From Micromonospora lupini (GTDB lineage Bacteria > Actinomycetota > Actinomycetes > Mycobacteriales > Micromonosporaceae), in NCBI RefSeq assembly GCF_026342015.1, contig NZ_JAPENL010000002.1, positions 253,001 through 317,000 on the forward strand: a DNA stretch of 64,000 nt. The letters run 5' to 3'. The translations under genes and the position numbers were made by a program. Below are positions 1 through 8,546 of this stretch, piece after piece (the stretch's first letter is position 1; each line of letters starts with the position of its first letter). The notes below the pieces were generated by a model. It worked only from the letters and a program-made list of their open reading frames with translations, had not been told where the DNA came from and made no database searches.

Positions 1-537
1 AGCGAGATAGTGCTGGCGCTGGCCGGCTTCCTGTCCCACGAGGGCAAGTTCAACGTCTTCGTCGTGGTGCTGGCAGCGACGGCCGGCTCGTTGGTCGGCG
101 CGCTGGTGCTCTACTGGCTCGGCGCGGCGCTCGGCGAGGAACGGCTCAAGCGCTGGCTGGACCGGATCCCGCTGGTGGACCGCGACGACCTGGAGAGGGC
201 CGACCGCTGGTTCGAGCGGCACGGCCGGTGGGCGGTGTTGATCGGCCGGGTGGTGCCTGTGGTCCGCAGCCTGGTCTCCGTCCCGGCCGGCGCCAACCGG
301 ATGCCGCTGGGCGAGTTCGTCCTCCTCACCACGATCGGCAGCGGGGTGTGGAACGCCCTCATCGTGGGTGCCGGTTACGCGCTGGGCAGCCGCTGGCAGG
401 ACGTCGCCCGCTACAGCGACTGGTTCAACTACGCCATCGGGGCGGTCTTCGTCGTGATGGTGGTCCTGTGGGTGATCCGCAAGATCCGCCGCCGTCGCAC
501 GCGCGACGACCGGCGGTCGGTGACCGCCGGTCGTTGA
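1..537 (+). CDS. DedA-family membrane protein, 5' end outside window
   Basis: The reading frame is already open at base 1 (S-E-I-V-L-A-L-A-G-F), so the start lies upstream and about 178 C-terminal residues remain. The visible part matches the DedA/VTT fold: a glycine-rich first membrane segment, the conserved G-R-V-V-P-V-V-R-S stretch followed by P-A-G, and two further hydrophobic segments before a basic Arg-rich tail. DedA proteins are inner-membrane transporters or flippases linked to lipid scrambling and proton-motive-force homeostasis; the substrate cannot be told here. The first GTG at base 10 lies inside the conserved region and is unlikely to be the true start. Confidence 0.85.
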   Translation, partial: SEIVLALAGFLSHEGKFNVFVVVLAATAGSLVGALVLYWLGAALGEERLKRWLDRIPLVDRDDLERADRWFERHGRWAVLIGRVVPVVRSLVSVPAGANRMPLGEFVLLTTIGSGVWNALIVGAGYALGSRWQDVARYSDWFNYAIGAVFVVMVVLWVIRKIRRRRTRDDRRSVTAGR

Positions 538-549
538 ACCGCGTTCCGC

Positions 550-1293
550 TCAGCCGGGCAGCGCGACGGGCTGCTGGGGCCGGCGCAGCACCGCCTGCTC
601 CAGCGCCGACCAGGCGGTCGTCGTCACCAGGTAGATCAGCGCCGCGAGCGGCAGCACCAGCGCCACAAGCACTGTCGTGAACGGCAGCAGGGGCAGCAGC
701 CGGCCGAGCGTGGCGGCACCCGGGCCCTCGGTGGGCGTACCGGCCACCGTGCCGACCGCCGCCTGCGCCCGGCGGGCCCGGCGCGACGACCACCAGGCAA
801 GCACCAGCAGCAGGGCCAGCAGGGCGACGAAGAGCGGTCCGGCCGCCCCGGCCAACCCGTCGCTCACGTGGTGGCCCAGCGGCACCCCGGCCAGCCGCTC
901 GTCCAGCAGCCCTGTGCCGCCCTCGTCGGTGGCGAACAGCCGGTACAGCACCAGCAGGAACGGCGCCTGGAGCAGCAACGGAAGGCAGCCGGCGATCGGG
1001 TTCGCGCCGGCGGAGCGGTAGAGCGCGAACACCTCGCGCTGGAGGGCCGCCGGGTCGTCGGCGTACCGCTGCTGGAGATCGCGCACCTGGGGGGCGAGCG
1101 CCGCGCGGCGCCGTTCCCCGCGGACCTGCGCGACTGTCAGCGGCGCGATGAGCAACCGGACGGCGATGGTGAGCAGCACGATGGCGGCGACGGTCGCCGT
1201 GCCATCGGCGAACGGTTCGAGCAGATCGGTGAGCCAGGACAACGCGGTGCCGGCGGCGCCGACGACGCTGTGCAGTGGTGCGAAGGCGAGCAT
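550..1293 (-). CDS. YidC/Oxa1-family membrane insertase (second copy type)
   Basis: A 247-residue YidC/Oxa1 homologue that would insert or fold proteins in the cytoplasmic membrane. The family core is visible: TM1 at about residues 32-54 with the groove arginine R46, a charged cytoplasmic hairpin (about 56-90), the conserved A-N-P-I-A-G-C-L-P segment leading into TM2 (about 100-120), and hydrophobic segments near 151-170 and 200-228. There is no lipoprotein signal peptide and no long C-terminal tail. It is not beside rnpA/rpmH, the usual place of the housekeeping actinobacterial yidC, so it is probably a paralogue. A GAGGGG ribosome site precedes the ATG. The small membrane gene upstream probably shares the transcript. 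Confidence 0.9.
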   Translation of the reverse strand: MLAFAPLHSVVGAAGTALSWLTDLLEPFADGTATVAAIVLLTIAVRLLIAPLTVAQVRGERRRAALAPQVRDLQQRYADDPAALQREVFALYRSAGANPIAGCLPLLLQAPFLLVLYRLFATDEGGTGLLDERLAGVPLGHHVSDGLAGAAGPLFVALLALLLVLAWWSSRRARRAQAAVGTVAGTPTEGPGAATLGRLLPLLPFTTVLVALVLPLAALIYLVTTTAWSALEQAVLRRPQQPVALPG

Positions 1294-1392
1294 GGGAAAC
1301 CCCTCGGTCCGATTCCGGTGGGTCCTCCCCCGGCGGCGACCGCCGGCACGGAGGACCGGTGACTGCGGGATCGGCCGCGCGGCGGTGTGGCG

Positions 1393-1686
1393 CTACGCGG
1401 CCGAGGGGCGTCCGGGCGCGCGGGGGCGAGGTCGGCCGGCGGCGTCCGGGTCGATCTGACGGGGAACCCGGCGACCTCGGGCGCGGGCACGCAGCCCGGC
1501 CCAGCGTCGCGCGACGCCTGGCGCCCCCGCCTGGCCGACAACGTGCGCGGCGAGCAGCGCGGTGAACAGGACCAGAGCGGTCAGGGCGGCCCCCGCCAGC
1601 AGGTCGGCCGGGCGGTCCGCAAGCATGGTGAGCTGGGCGAACGCGGACATCCACGCGACCCAGAGGAACCCCAGCGGCACCGGCAC
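1393..1686 (-). CDS. small membrane protein next to YidC (DUF6412-like)
   Basis: A 97-residue protein starting at GTG, with two hydrophobic segments (about residues 2-22 and 28-48) and a strongly basic, proline-rich tail. It lies 99 bp upstream of the yidC-like gene on the same strand. From memory this resembles the DUF6412 proteins that accompany YidC paralogues in actinobacteria; that family assignment is unverified. Its position suggests a job with the insertase, perhaps as a partner or substrate, but no catalytic residue is visible. Confidence 0.6.
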   Translation of the reverse strand: MPVPLGFLWVAWMSAFAQLTMLADRPADLLAGAALTALVLFTALLAAHVVGQAGAPGVARRWAGLRARARGRRVPRQIDPDAAGRPRPRAPGRPSAA

Positions 1687-1891
1687 GGGCTCAGCATAGG
1701 ACCCGCTGTCGCGCCGTCCGGCCGAATCGCGATCGCCCCGACCGGCTCAGCCACGCGCACACGGGCCAGTAGTGGCCGACACGCGCGGGCCGCGCGCCGT
1801 TCCACGTTTCCGGGCGTTGCCACTGTGGGTAACCATGCGGCCGACCGACGCGGACGGACCGCGAGAGGCAGAAACGGACGGTGGTGTCGCG

Positions 1892-3028
1892 ATGACGGGC
1901 CAGCTGGCGGAGGCATCCAGCGGGACGACCGCGGGAACCGATGTGCTCACCGTGGGTGTCGAGGAGGAGTTCCTGCTCGTCGACCCGCACACCGGAGCCG
2001 CGGTGCCCGCCGTCGACCTCGTGCTGGAGCAGGTGCCGGCGGAACTGCGCGGTCAGGTGGAGCGCGAGTTCCAGACCAGCCAGATCGAGATCGGCACTCC
2101 CCCCGGCCTCGAGCTGTCCTCGATCCGGCACTCCCTCGGCGTACTGCGTAAGGCGCTGAGCGACGCGGCCGAGCGGGCCGGCGTACGGCTGCTGGCCATC
2201 GGCACCGGCCCGGTGGACGGCCCGGTGCCGCCGGTGGTCGACAAGCCCCGCTTCGACCGGATGATCGAACGGTTCCGGCTGCTCGTTCCCGGCCCCGGCA
2301 ACAACGGCATGCACGTGCACGTGGGCATTCCCGATCCGGAGACCGGCGTGCAGGTGCTCAACCACGTCCGGCCGTGGTTGCCGATGCTGCACGCCCTCAC
2401 CACCAACTCGCCGTTCTCCCGTGGCGAGGACACCGGCTACGCGAGCTGGCGCTCGGTGGAGTGGGAGCGCTGGCCGTCGGTGGCGCCGACGCCCTGGTTG
2501 GAGTCGCACGAGCACTACCAGCGGCTGATCCGTCAGTTGATCTCCAGCGGGGTGATGCTCGACGAGGGGATGCTCTACTGGTACGCCCGGCTGTCGGCGA
2601 AGTACCCGACCGTGGAGCTGCGGATCGGCGACGTCTGCCCGACGGTGGACGACGCGGTGCTGGTCGCCGCGCTGGTCCGGGCACTCGTGGCCACCGCCAT
2701 CGCCGACGTCGAGGCCGACCGGCCGGCCCTGCGGACCGACCACCACCTGCTGGTCGGCGCGCACTGGCGGGCCGCCCACGACGGCCTGGAGGGCGACGGC
2801 GTCGACGTCACCACGGGCGAGCTGCGCCCGGCCTGGGAGCTGCTGGACGGGTTCGTGGAGCGGCTGCGGCCGGCGCTGGAGCAGCACGGCGACTGGGCGG
2901 AGGTGTCCGACCTGCTGGGCGGGCTGCGCCGCCACGGCACGGGCGCGGCCCGGCAGCGCGCCGTGTACGCCCGTACCGGACGGCTCGTCGACGTGGTGCA
3001 GGACGTGGCGCGACAGACCCGCGGCTGA
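1892..3028 (+). CDS. carboxylate-amine ligase, YbdK / glutamate-cysteine ligase type 2 family
   Basis: About 378 residues of the GCS2 (YbdK) ATP-dependent ligase family, which joins glutamate to cysteine or another amine. Family marks are the N-terminal T-V-G-V-E-E-E-F-L-L-V-D motif, the N-G-M-H-V-H-V-G metal/nucleotide motif in the middle, and E-L-R-I-G-D-V-C-P-T near residue 250. Two starts are possible: ATG 1892, which gives the usual family length, and ATG 1835, which adds 19 residues without homology. Neither has a strong ribosome site. Actinobacteria usually make mycothiol, so the product need not be gamma-glutamylcysteine. The next gene follows after 24 bp. Confidence 0.85.
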   Translation: MTGQLAEASSGTTAGTDVLTVGVEEEFLLVDPHTGAAVPAVDLVLEQVPAELRGQVEREFQTSQIEIGTPPGLELSSIRHSLGVLRKALSDAAERAGVRLLAIGTGPVDGPVPPVVDKPRFDRMIERFRLLVPGPGNNGMHVHVGIPDPETGVQVLNHVRPWLPMLHALTTNSPFSRGEDTGYASWRSVEWERWPSVAPTPWLESHEHYQRLIRQLISSGVMLDEGMLYWYARLSAKYPTVELRIGDVCPTVDDAVLVAALVRALVATAIADVEADRPALRTDHHLLVGAHWRAAHDGLEGDGVDVTTGELRPAWELLDGFVERLRPALEQHGDWAEVSDLLGGLRRHGTGAARQRAVYARTGRLVDVVQDVARQTRG

Positions 3029-3040
3029 ACGCGCCCGTGA

Positions 3041-3046
3041 CAGGAT
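3041..3046 (+). promoter_or_regulatory. -10-like box CAGGAT, 6 nt before GTG 3053
   Basis: CAGGAT ends exactly 6 nt upstream of the start codon, the geometry expected of a leaderless actinobacterial transcript. No ribosome binding site is present. Confidence 0.45.
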
Positions 3047-3052
3047 GATCCC

Positions 3053-4432
3053 GTGGCGCAACGACTGATCGTCATCGGCGGGGACGCCGCCGGCATGTCG
3101 GCGGCGTCCCAGGCGCGACGCCGCCGTGGCAGCGACGACCTGGAGATCGTGGTCTTCGAGCGGGGTCACTTCACCTCGTACTCGTCGTGCGGCATCCCGT
3201 ACTGGATCAGCGGGATGGTGTCCGGCCCCGAGGAGTTGATCGCGCGGACGCCGGAGACGTTCCGCACGCAGTACGCCATGGACGTGCGGATGCGCCACGA
3301 GGTGACGGCCATCGACCTGGAACGCCGCGAGGTCGTCGCCCGGGACCTGGAGGGCGGCGGCGAGGTCCGCGAGCGCTTCGACGACCTGGTGTACGCCGCG
3401 GGCGCGGTGCCGGTGCAGCCACCGTGGGCGGACACCGACGCGGGCGGCGTGTTCGGGATGCAGACCCTCGACGACGGCGCGGCCCTACGCGCCTGGCTGG
3501 ACGCCGAGCCGCAGCCGCGCCGGGCCGTGGTCATCGGTGGCGGGTACATCGGCGTCGAGATGGCCGAGGCGCTGATCGAGCGCGGCCTCACGGTGACCCT
3601 TGTCGAGGCGGGCGAACAACCCATGGCGACGGTGGACGGCGACATGGCCGAACTCGTCGCCGAGGCCATGCGCGGCCTCGGCGTCACGATCCGCACCAGC
3701 CTGCCGGTGACCGGCCTGGAGCAGCGGGACGGCCGGGTGTCCGCGGTGGTCACGGCCGAGGGGCCGATGCCTACCGACGTCGTGGTCCTGGGTCTGGGCG
3801 TACGCCCGAACACCGCGCTCGCCAAGGCTGCCGGCTTCCCGATCGGGCCGACGGGTGGCATCCGGGTGGACCGCCGGCTGCGGGTGCCGGGACTGCCCGG
3901 GGTCTGGGCCGCCGGCGACTGCGTGGAGACGCTGCACCGGGTCAGCGGAATGCCTGTGCACGTGCCGCTGGGCACGCACGCCAACAAGCAGGGCCGGGCG
4001 GCCGGAATCAACATCGGCGGCGGGTACGCGACCTTCCCGGGCGTGATCGGCACGGCGGTGACCAAGGTCTGTGACCTGGAGGTGGGTCGCACGGGCCTGC
4101 GCGAGCGGGAGGCCGAGGCGGCAGGCTTCGAGTTCGTCTCGGTGGTGGCCGAGTCGACCAACCGGGCCGGCTACTACCCGGGCGCGCGGCAGATGACCGT
4201 CAAGTTGATCGCCGAGCGACCCAGCGGCCGGCTGCTCGGCGCGCAGATCGTCGGCTGGTCCGAGGCTGCCAAACGGATCGACACGTTGGCCGTGGCGCTG
4301 TGGAACGGCATGACGGTGGATGACATGACCGCGCTGGACCTCGGCTACGCTCCGCCGTACGCGCCGGTCTGGGATCCGGTGCTGATCGCCGCCCGAAAGG
4401 CGGTCGACGCGCTGGCCGCTCTCGACCGCTGA
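3053..4432 (+). CDS. FAD-dependent pyridine nucleotide-disulfide oxidoreductase (CoA-disulfide reductase-like)
   Basis: A 459-residue flavoprotein. The N-terminal FAD-binding fold starts with I-G-G-D-A-A-G. A single redox cysteine, C46, sits in S-S-C-G-I-P-Y-W, the arrangement of CoA-disulfide reductases and water-forming NADH oxidases rather than the C-x4-C pair of lipoamide dehydrogenases. A second Rossmann motif (I-G-G-G-Y-I-G-V-E) binds NAD(P)H near residue 163. The C-A-A-G-D-C-like segment A-A-G-D-C-V-E and a C-terminal dimerisation domain follow. It probably reduces a low-molecular-weight disulfide or oxygen. The GTG start appears leaderless. Confidence 0.85.
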   Translation: MAQRLIVIGGDAAGMSAASQARRRRGSDDLEIVVFERGHFTSYSSCGIPYWISGMVSGPEELIARTPETFRTQYAMDVRMRHEVTAIDLERREVVARDLEGGGEVRERFDDLVYAAGAVPVQPPWADTDAGGVFGMQTLDDGAALRAWLDAEPQPRRAVVIGGGYIGVEMAEALIERGLTVTLVEAGEQPMATVDGDMAELVAEAMRGLGVTIRTSLPVTGLEQRDGRVSAVVTAEGPMPTDVVVLGLGVRPNTALAKAAGFPIGPTGGIRVDRRLRVPGLPGVWAAGDCVETLHRVSGMPVHVPLGTHANKQGRAAGINIGGGYATFPGVIGTAVTKVCDLEVGRTGLREREAEAAGFEFVSVVAESTNRAGYYPGARQMTVKLIAERPSGRLLGAQIVGWSEAAKRIDTLAVALWNGMTVDDMTALDLGYAPPYAPVWDPVLIAARKAVDALAALDR

Positions 4433-4459
4433 CCCGCGTCCGCCGTGGAGGACCACCCC

Positions 4460-5479
4460 GTGACCCAGACTCCGACCAGGTCGGCAGCGCGCCGACGCCC
4501 GACAATGGTCGATGTCGCCCGGCACGCCGGGGTCAGCCTGAAGACGGTCTCCCGGGTGGTCAACGACGAGCCGGTGGGGCAGGAACTGCTCGGGCGGGTG
4601 CTGGCCGCCATCGCCGAGCTGGGTTTCCGGCGCAACGACATCGCGCGCAACCTGCGCTCGCGGCAGCTCAACGCCACAGTCGGGCTGCTGATCGAGGAGA
4701 TCGCCAACCCGTTCTACGCCACCATCGCGAGCGTCGCGGCAGAGATCGCCGCCGCGCACGGCACCATGTTGATCACCGCCTCCTCCGAGGAGGACCCGGA
4801 GCGCGAACGCGCCGTCCTCCAGGACTTCACCCAGCGCCGGGTCGACGGGCTGCTTGTGGTGCCGGCCGGTGACGACCACTCGTTCCTGCGCCGCGAGGTC
4901 GAGCTGGGCATGCCTGTGGTCTTCCTGGACCGGCCACCGCAGGGGCTGCTCGCGGATGCCGTGCTGCTGGACAACCGCGGTGGCGGCCAGGCCGGGGTCG
5001 GCGCGCTGCTCGACGAGGGGCACCTGCGGGTGGGTCTCCTGCTCGGCGCGCCGAGCGTCCCCACCATGCGTGAGCGGCTGGTCGGCGCGCGGGCCGCGCT
5101 GGCGGCGGCCGGGGTCGAGCCGGACGACGCACTGGTCCGCGACCGCCTGATCGCTCCCGAGGACGCCGGTCGGGCTGTCGCCGCGCTGCTCGACCTTCCG
5201 GACCCGCCCACCGCGTTCTTCTGCGGCAACAACAGGCTCACCGTCGGCGCTCTCGCCGAGCTGCACCGGCGGGGCAGCGACGCGGCGTTGGTCGGCTTCG
5301 ACGACTTCGAGCTGGCCCACCTGATGCCCCGGCCGTTGCGGGTCGTCGGGTACGACACGCGGGAGCTGGCCCGGGTAGCGACGGAGCGCCTGTTCCACCG
5401 CATAGCCGGCGACGACTCCCCGCCGTCGACCACAGTGCTCCCGACCCGCCTCCTCCGCCGCGGCCTGACACGCCCCTGA
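4460..5479 (+). CDS. LacI-family transcriptional regulator
   Basis: A 339-residue repressor with the LacI helix-turn-helix at about residues 16-40 (M-V-D-V-A-R-H-A-G-V-S, then T-V-S-R-V-V-N) and a periplasmic-binding-protein-like effector domain. GTG 4460 is chosen over the in-frame GTG 4445 because GGAGG (4447-4451) lies 8 nt before it. The gene converges with the sugar kinase/isomerase operon on the other strand. The TGACA-N4-TGTCA site upstream of that operon is of the type bound by actinobacterial LacI proteins, so this is its likely regulator, responding to a sugar or sugar phosphate. The effector is not known. Confidence 0.9.
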   Translation: MTQTPTRSAARRRPTMVDVARHAGVSLKTVSRVVNDEPVGQELLGRVLAAIAELGFRRNDIARNLRSRQLNATVGLLIEEIANPFYATIASVAAEIAAAHGTMLITASSEEDPERERAVLQDFTQRRVDGLLVVPAGDDHSFLRREVELGMPVVFLDRPPQGLLADAVLLDNRGGGQAGVGALLDEGHLRVGLLLGAPSVPTMRERLVGARAALAAAGVEPDDALVRDRLIAPEDAGRAVAALLDLPDPPTAFFCGNNRLTVGALAELHRRGSDAALVGFDDFELAHLMPRPLRVVGYDTRELARVATERLFHRIAGDDSPPSTTVLPTRLLRRGLTRP

Positions 5480-5488
5480 CCCCCTCGC

Positions 5489-5518
5489 CCGGGTCGATCA
5501 TGGAGTTGATCGACCCGG
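5489..5518. terminator. bidirectional hairpin between lacI and sugar kinase
   Basis: A perfect 12-bp inverted repeat (5489-5500 with 5507-5518) and a 6-nt loop between convergent stop codons, ideal for terminating both transcripts. The stem core contains GTCGATCA, related to the palindrome at 43054-43114. Confidence 0.75.
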
Positions 5519-5525
5519 CAAGGGT

Positions 5526-6479
5526 TTAGCCCGCGACGGCGAGGAGGGCGTCTACCTCCGGCTTTCGGGGTGGGTCGGCGCCCCGGTGGGCGCAGGTCAG
5601 CGCCGCGACAGTCGCGGCCTGGCGCAGCACAGTGCTCCACTGCTGCTCGGTCACCGCCGCGAGCCGGTCGGCCGGCCGGTCACCGAGCGCGTCGACGTCG
5701 GCCAGCGCGGCCAGCAGGCCACCCGTGAACGAGTCGCCGGCGCCGACGGTGTCGACAACCGTGGTGCGTACCGCCTTTTGTTCGTGCAGCGCGCCGTTCG
5801 GGGCGAGCAGCAACGCGCCCTCGCCGCCCCGGGTGACCACTCCGCAGGCCACCCCGGCCTCGCGCCACTCGGCAAGCACGTCGCCCACCGAGCGGTCCGG
5901 GTAGAGCCAGGCCAGGTCCTCGTCGCTGGCCTTGACCAGGTGCGCGAGGCGGATCTGCCGGCGTGCCCGCACCTGCTCCGCGGCCCGGTCCGTGACGATG
6001 CTCGGGCGTAGGTTGAGGTCGATCGAGATGGTCAACCCGTCGCGGTCGCGTTCGCGGGAGAGCAGACCCTCCAGCACGTGCGCGCCGGGCGCGAGCGCGA
6101 GCGCGAGCGACCCGGTGTGCAGGGCCGTCGCCGACGATCCGGCCAGCTCGGGCAGCTCCTGCGGGGTCCACTGCCAGTCCGCCGTGCCGTCGAGCCGGAA
6201 CTCGTAGCTGGCCTGCCCGGCCGCGTTCAGGGTGGCCACCGCGACCGAGGTGGGCTCCTCGGCGTGGACCGCCCACCGCAGGTCCACCCGGTTGGCCGTC
6301 AGGTGCTCGGCGATCTGCCGGCCGTACCCGTCGGGGCCGAGCCGGGCCAGCAGCCGTACCGGCTTGTCGAGCCGTGCCAGGGTGACCGCCACGTTCGCCG
6401 GGGAGCCACCCGGCACGGCCCGCTGCCCGTCGGCGGTGACCACCAGGTCGATGAGGGCCTCACCCGCGACCACGATCAT
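5526..6479 (-). CDS. PfkB-family carbohydrate kinase (fructokinase-like)
   Basis: A 317-residue ribokinase-fold sugar kinase. The N-terminal signature G-E-A-L-I-D and P-G-G-S-P-A-N-V-A-V, and the C-terminal anion-hole/catalytic motif V-G-A-G-D-S-F-T-G-G, are intact. It probably phosphorylates the ketose produced by the isomerase encoded just upstream, which points to fructose. Its ATG overlaps the isomerase stop (ATGA), so the two are translationally coupled. Because the reading frame stays open far upstream, the start was placed at the overlap, where the PfkB fold begins (M-I-V-V-A-G-E-A). Confidence 0.9.
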   Translation of the reverse strand: MIVVAGEALIDLVVTADGQRAVPGGSPANVAVTLARLDKPVRLLARLGPDGYGRQIAEHLTANRVDLRWAVHAEEPTSVAVATLNAAGQASYEFRLDGTADWQWTPQELPELAGSSATALHTGSLALALAPGAHVLEGLLSRERDRDGLTISIDLNLRPSIVTDRAAEQVRARRQIRLAHLVKASDEDLAWLYPDRSVGDVLAEWREAGVACGVVTRGGEGALLLAPNGALHEQKAVRTTVVDTVGAGDSFTGGLLAALADVDALGDRPADRLAAVTEQQWSTVLRQAATVAALTCAHRGADPPRKPEVDALLAVAG

Positions 6480-7741
6480 GCGGTCACCGTGCCCGGGGCG
6501 AGCGGACCGGGGCCACCGAGCCCGTCGGCCGAGCGGGACAGCAGCACCGCCTGGTACGCGTGGTAGACGTCCGGCCGGCCGTGCCAGACCGTGTCGGCGG
6601 GCAGGTTCTCCGCGTCCAGCTCGTGCCGCCAGCCGGTGCCGTCGATGAGGTAGCGGCGCGCGTACGCCCAGAAGACCCGGTACCAGTCGGCGTAGACCGC
6701 GTCGCCGGTGCGACGGTGCAGGGTGATCGCCGCGCCGATGGCCTCGGCGAGCACCCAGTGCATCCGGGAGCGCACCACCGGCCGGTCGTCCCAGTCGATC
6801 GTGTAGACGAAGCCGTCGGCGCCGTCGACAGCCCAGCCGCGCCGCACGGCGGCGGCGAACAGGGTACGGGCGTCGGCGACCAGCCAGCCCGGTGGCTGCT
6901 GCAGGACCGCCTCCAACTCCAGCAGCAGCCGGGCCCATTCCAGCCAGTGGCCCATCGTCGAGCCGTACGGCCGGAACGGGTCGGCGGGCTGGTCCCGGTT
7001 GTAGTCGAGCAGTGGCGTCCAGTCGGCGGTGAAGTGCTCGGGCAGTCGCCAGTCGTGCCGGGCGGCCTCGGTGTGCACCAGGTGGGTGGCGATCCGCAGG
7101 GCCCGGTCGGTCCAGCTCGCGTCGCCGGTGGCGGCGGCAGCGGCGAGGAACGCCTCGACCATGTGCATGCTGCTGTTCGCGCCTCGGTAGTCCTCGGTGA
7201 CCGTCCAGTCCCGGTTCCACGATTCGCGGACCGCGCCGGCGTCGTCGTCCCAGAACCGGTCCCGCACGACTGTCAGCACGTCGGCGAGCAGGCGGTCGGC
7301 GCCGGGTCGCCCGGCCCGGGTGGCGCTGGACGCGGCGAGCAGCACGAACGCGTGGTCGTAGCCGGCCTTGCGCTCGTCGGTAGGTGTGCCCTGCTGGTCC
7401 ACTCCGCCGAACCAGCCGCCGAACCTGTCGTCGCGCAGCAGCGTGCTGAGCGCGGCGACGCCGTGGTCGACGAGGGCGGCGGCATCCGGGTCGCCGCCGG
7501 AGTGGGCGAGCGCTGCCACGTGCGTCATCCGGCAGGTGATCCAGGTGTGGAGAGGCTCGCCACGGTCCGGGGTGCGGTCGTCGGTGAGCCACCAGAACCC
7601 GCCCTCGGGGCGGACCGCGCGGCGGGCCGTGTCGAGCAGCGTGCGGGTCTGGTCGGCGAGGAACCCGTCCAGGTCGGGCAGGTCGGGCGACCCTGCGGGA
7701 GCGGGGGTCGTGGCGGCGTCGGGTCGGGGCAGGTCGGTCAT
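6476..7741 (-). CDS. AGE-family epimerase/isomerase (mannose or sulfoquinovose isomerase type)
   Basis: A 421-residue (alpha/alpha)6-barrel protein of the N-acylglucosamine 2-epimerase family. The Y-R-G-A-N-S-S-M-H-M-V-E-A motif near residue 190 and the H-W-V-L-A-E-A motif near 340 carry the histidines used for proton transfer in YihS/mannose isomerase relatives. It would isomerise a free aldose to a ketose, feeding the downstream PfkB kinase. ATG 7741 is preceded by no clear ribosome site. The upstream region carries a LacI-type operator, so sugar-responsive repression is likely. Confidence 0.85.
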   Translation of the reverse strand: MTDLPRPDAATTPAPAGSPDLPDLDGFLADQTRTLLDTARRAVRPEGGFWWLTDDRTPDRGEPLHTWITCRMTHVAALAHSGGDPDAAALVDHGVAALSTLLRDDRFGGWFGGVDQQGTPTDERKAGYDHAFVLLAASSATRAGRPGADRLLADVLTVVRDRFWDDDAGAVRESWNRDWTVTEDYRGANSSMHMVEAFLAAAAATGDASWTDRALRIATHLVHTEAARHDWRLPEHFTADWTPLLDYNRDQPADPFRPYGSTMGHWLEWARLLLELEAVLQQPPGWLVADARTLFAAAVRRGWAVDGADGFVYTIDWDDRPVVRSRMHWVLAEAIGAAITLHRRTGDAVYADWYRVFWAYARRYLIDGTGWRHELDAENLPADTVWHGRPDVYHAYQAVLLSRSADGLGGPGPLAPGTVTA

Positions 7742-8044
7742 CTCAGCTGGTCACCGTCGGGTAGGAAAGGGGCATACGGCCAGAATCGGCGGACGGACCG
7801 GGTTCGCGTCGGGAAACCCGCCAACGGGACACCGTAAACCGGCCTGTCGCGCCGGGTAAGAGCAAGAGGATCATGTGTACGATTCCTCCCGCCTCGCCCG
7901 TTGACATCGTTGTCAGGTCTCAACCCTGCTCCGACGGCCGGCCGACTGTCAATTGCGCCTGCGTCACACCCGCCTGGCTGAGCGACCACTCAGCGTCCTC
8001 GGCGTCGGTGGTCCCTGCCCGGCACGCCGCACCACGGGCCCCGC
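7742..8044. other. intergenic region upstream of the isomerase-kinase operon
   Basis: This 303-bp stretch between the isomerase start and the deaminase stop holds the LacI-type operator at 7902-7915 and a GGGTT/AACCC inverted repeat around 7800-7820. A short frame (7874 to 7743, minus strand, 43 codons including a TTA) follows a GGGAGGA site but has weak codon bias; I do not call it. Confidence 0.5.
7902..7915. promoter_or_regulatory. LacI-type operator TGACA-TCGT-TGTCA
   Basis: A near-perfect palindrome with a central CG, matching the TGACAnCGnTGTCA type of LacI-family operators. It lies about 160 bp upstream of the isomerase start, and the lacI-type gene ends nearby. Confidence 0.6.
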
Positions 8045-8470
8045 TCAGTAGTAGTCGTCGATCGGCCGACGTGCATCCTCGAACAGCGCCGGCCCCTCGT
8101 AGCGGACCGGAGGCAGCGGCGGGGTGGCCGGCTTGACCTCCTCGAACTGCTCGCCGGACAGGGCGTACACCACCCGGCCGAGGCCGGACCTGTCGATCGC
8201 GGTCGCGCACATCGGGCAGGGCTGGCAGCTCGTGAACATCGTGGTGCCGGCGGCCGCCTCCGGGGAGAGTTGCCGGGCAGCCCAGCGCGCCAGCTTCAGC
8301 TCCGGGTGGGCGGTGATGTCCGAATCCGAGACCACCGTGTTGTGGTCCTCGATCAGGACGACGCCGTCCGCGCCGACAAGCAACGAGCCGAACGGCCGTT
8401 CGCCCGCGGCACCGGCCCGGCTGGCGATGTCGACGGCGCGGCGGAGAAACGTCTCGTCCTCAGGGGTCAT
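8045..8470 (-). CDS. nucleoside/nucleobase deaminase (CDA fold)
   Basis: A 141-residue zinc deaminase of the cytidine/deoxycytidylate deaminase superfamily. H55-P56-E57 supplies a zinc ligand and the proton shuttle glutamate, and P-C-P-M-C (C85, C88) gives the other two zinc ligands. The usual H-A-E is H-P-E here. The length and the TadA/guanine-deaminase-like layout suggest a free nucleobase or nucleoside substrate rather than tRNA. TAGCGT ends 6 nt before the ATG, consistent with a leaderless message. It is divergent from the kinase-like gene at 8547. Confidence 0.8.
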   Translation of the reverse strand: MTPEDETFLRRAVDIASRAGAAGERPFGSLLVGADGVVLIEDHNTVVSDSDITAHPELKLARWAARQLSPEAAAGTTMFTSCQPCPMCATAIDRSGLGRVVYALSGEQFEEVKPATPPLPPVRYEGPALFEDARRPIDDYY

Positions 8471-8534
8471 GAGTCCACGCTAGCCACAGTGGACCTGGCA
8501 CGCGAACACTGTCGACTCGACACGGGCAAGGCCC

Positions 8535-8540
8535 CAGGAT
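8535..8540 (+). promoter_or_regulatory. -10-like box CAGGAT, 6 nt before ATG 8547
   Basis: Same hexamer and spacing as upstream of 3053 and 24124; suggests a leaderless transcript. Confidence 0.4.
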
Positions 8541-8546
8541 GACCGG

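Noticed and set aside
7743..7874. A 43-codon frame with GGGAGGA upstream, ending one base before the isomerase ATG
   Set aside because: Third codon positions are much less GC-biased than in neighbours and it includes a TTA codon. A coupling leader is possible but unsupported.
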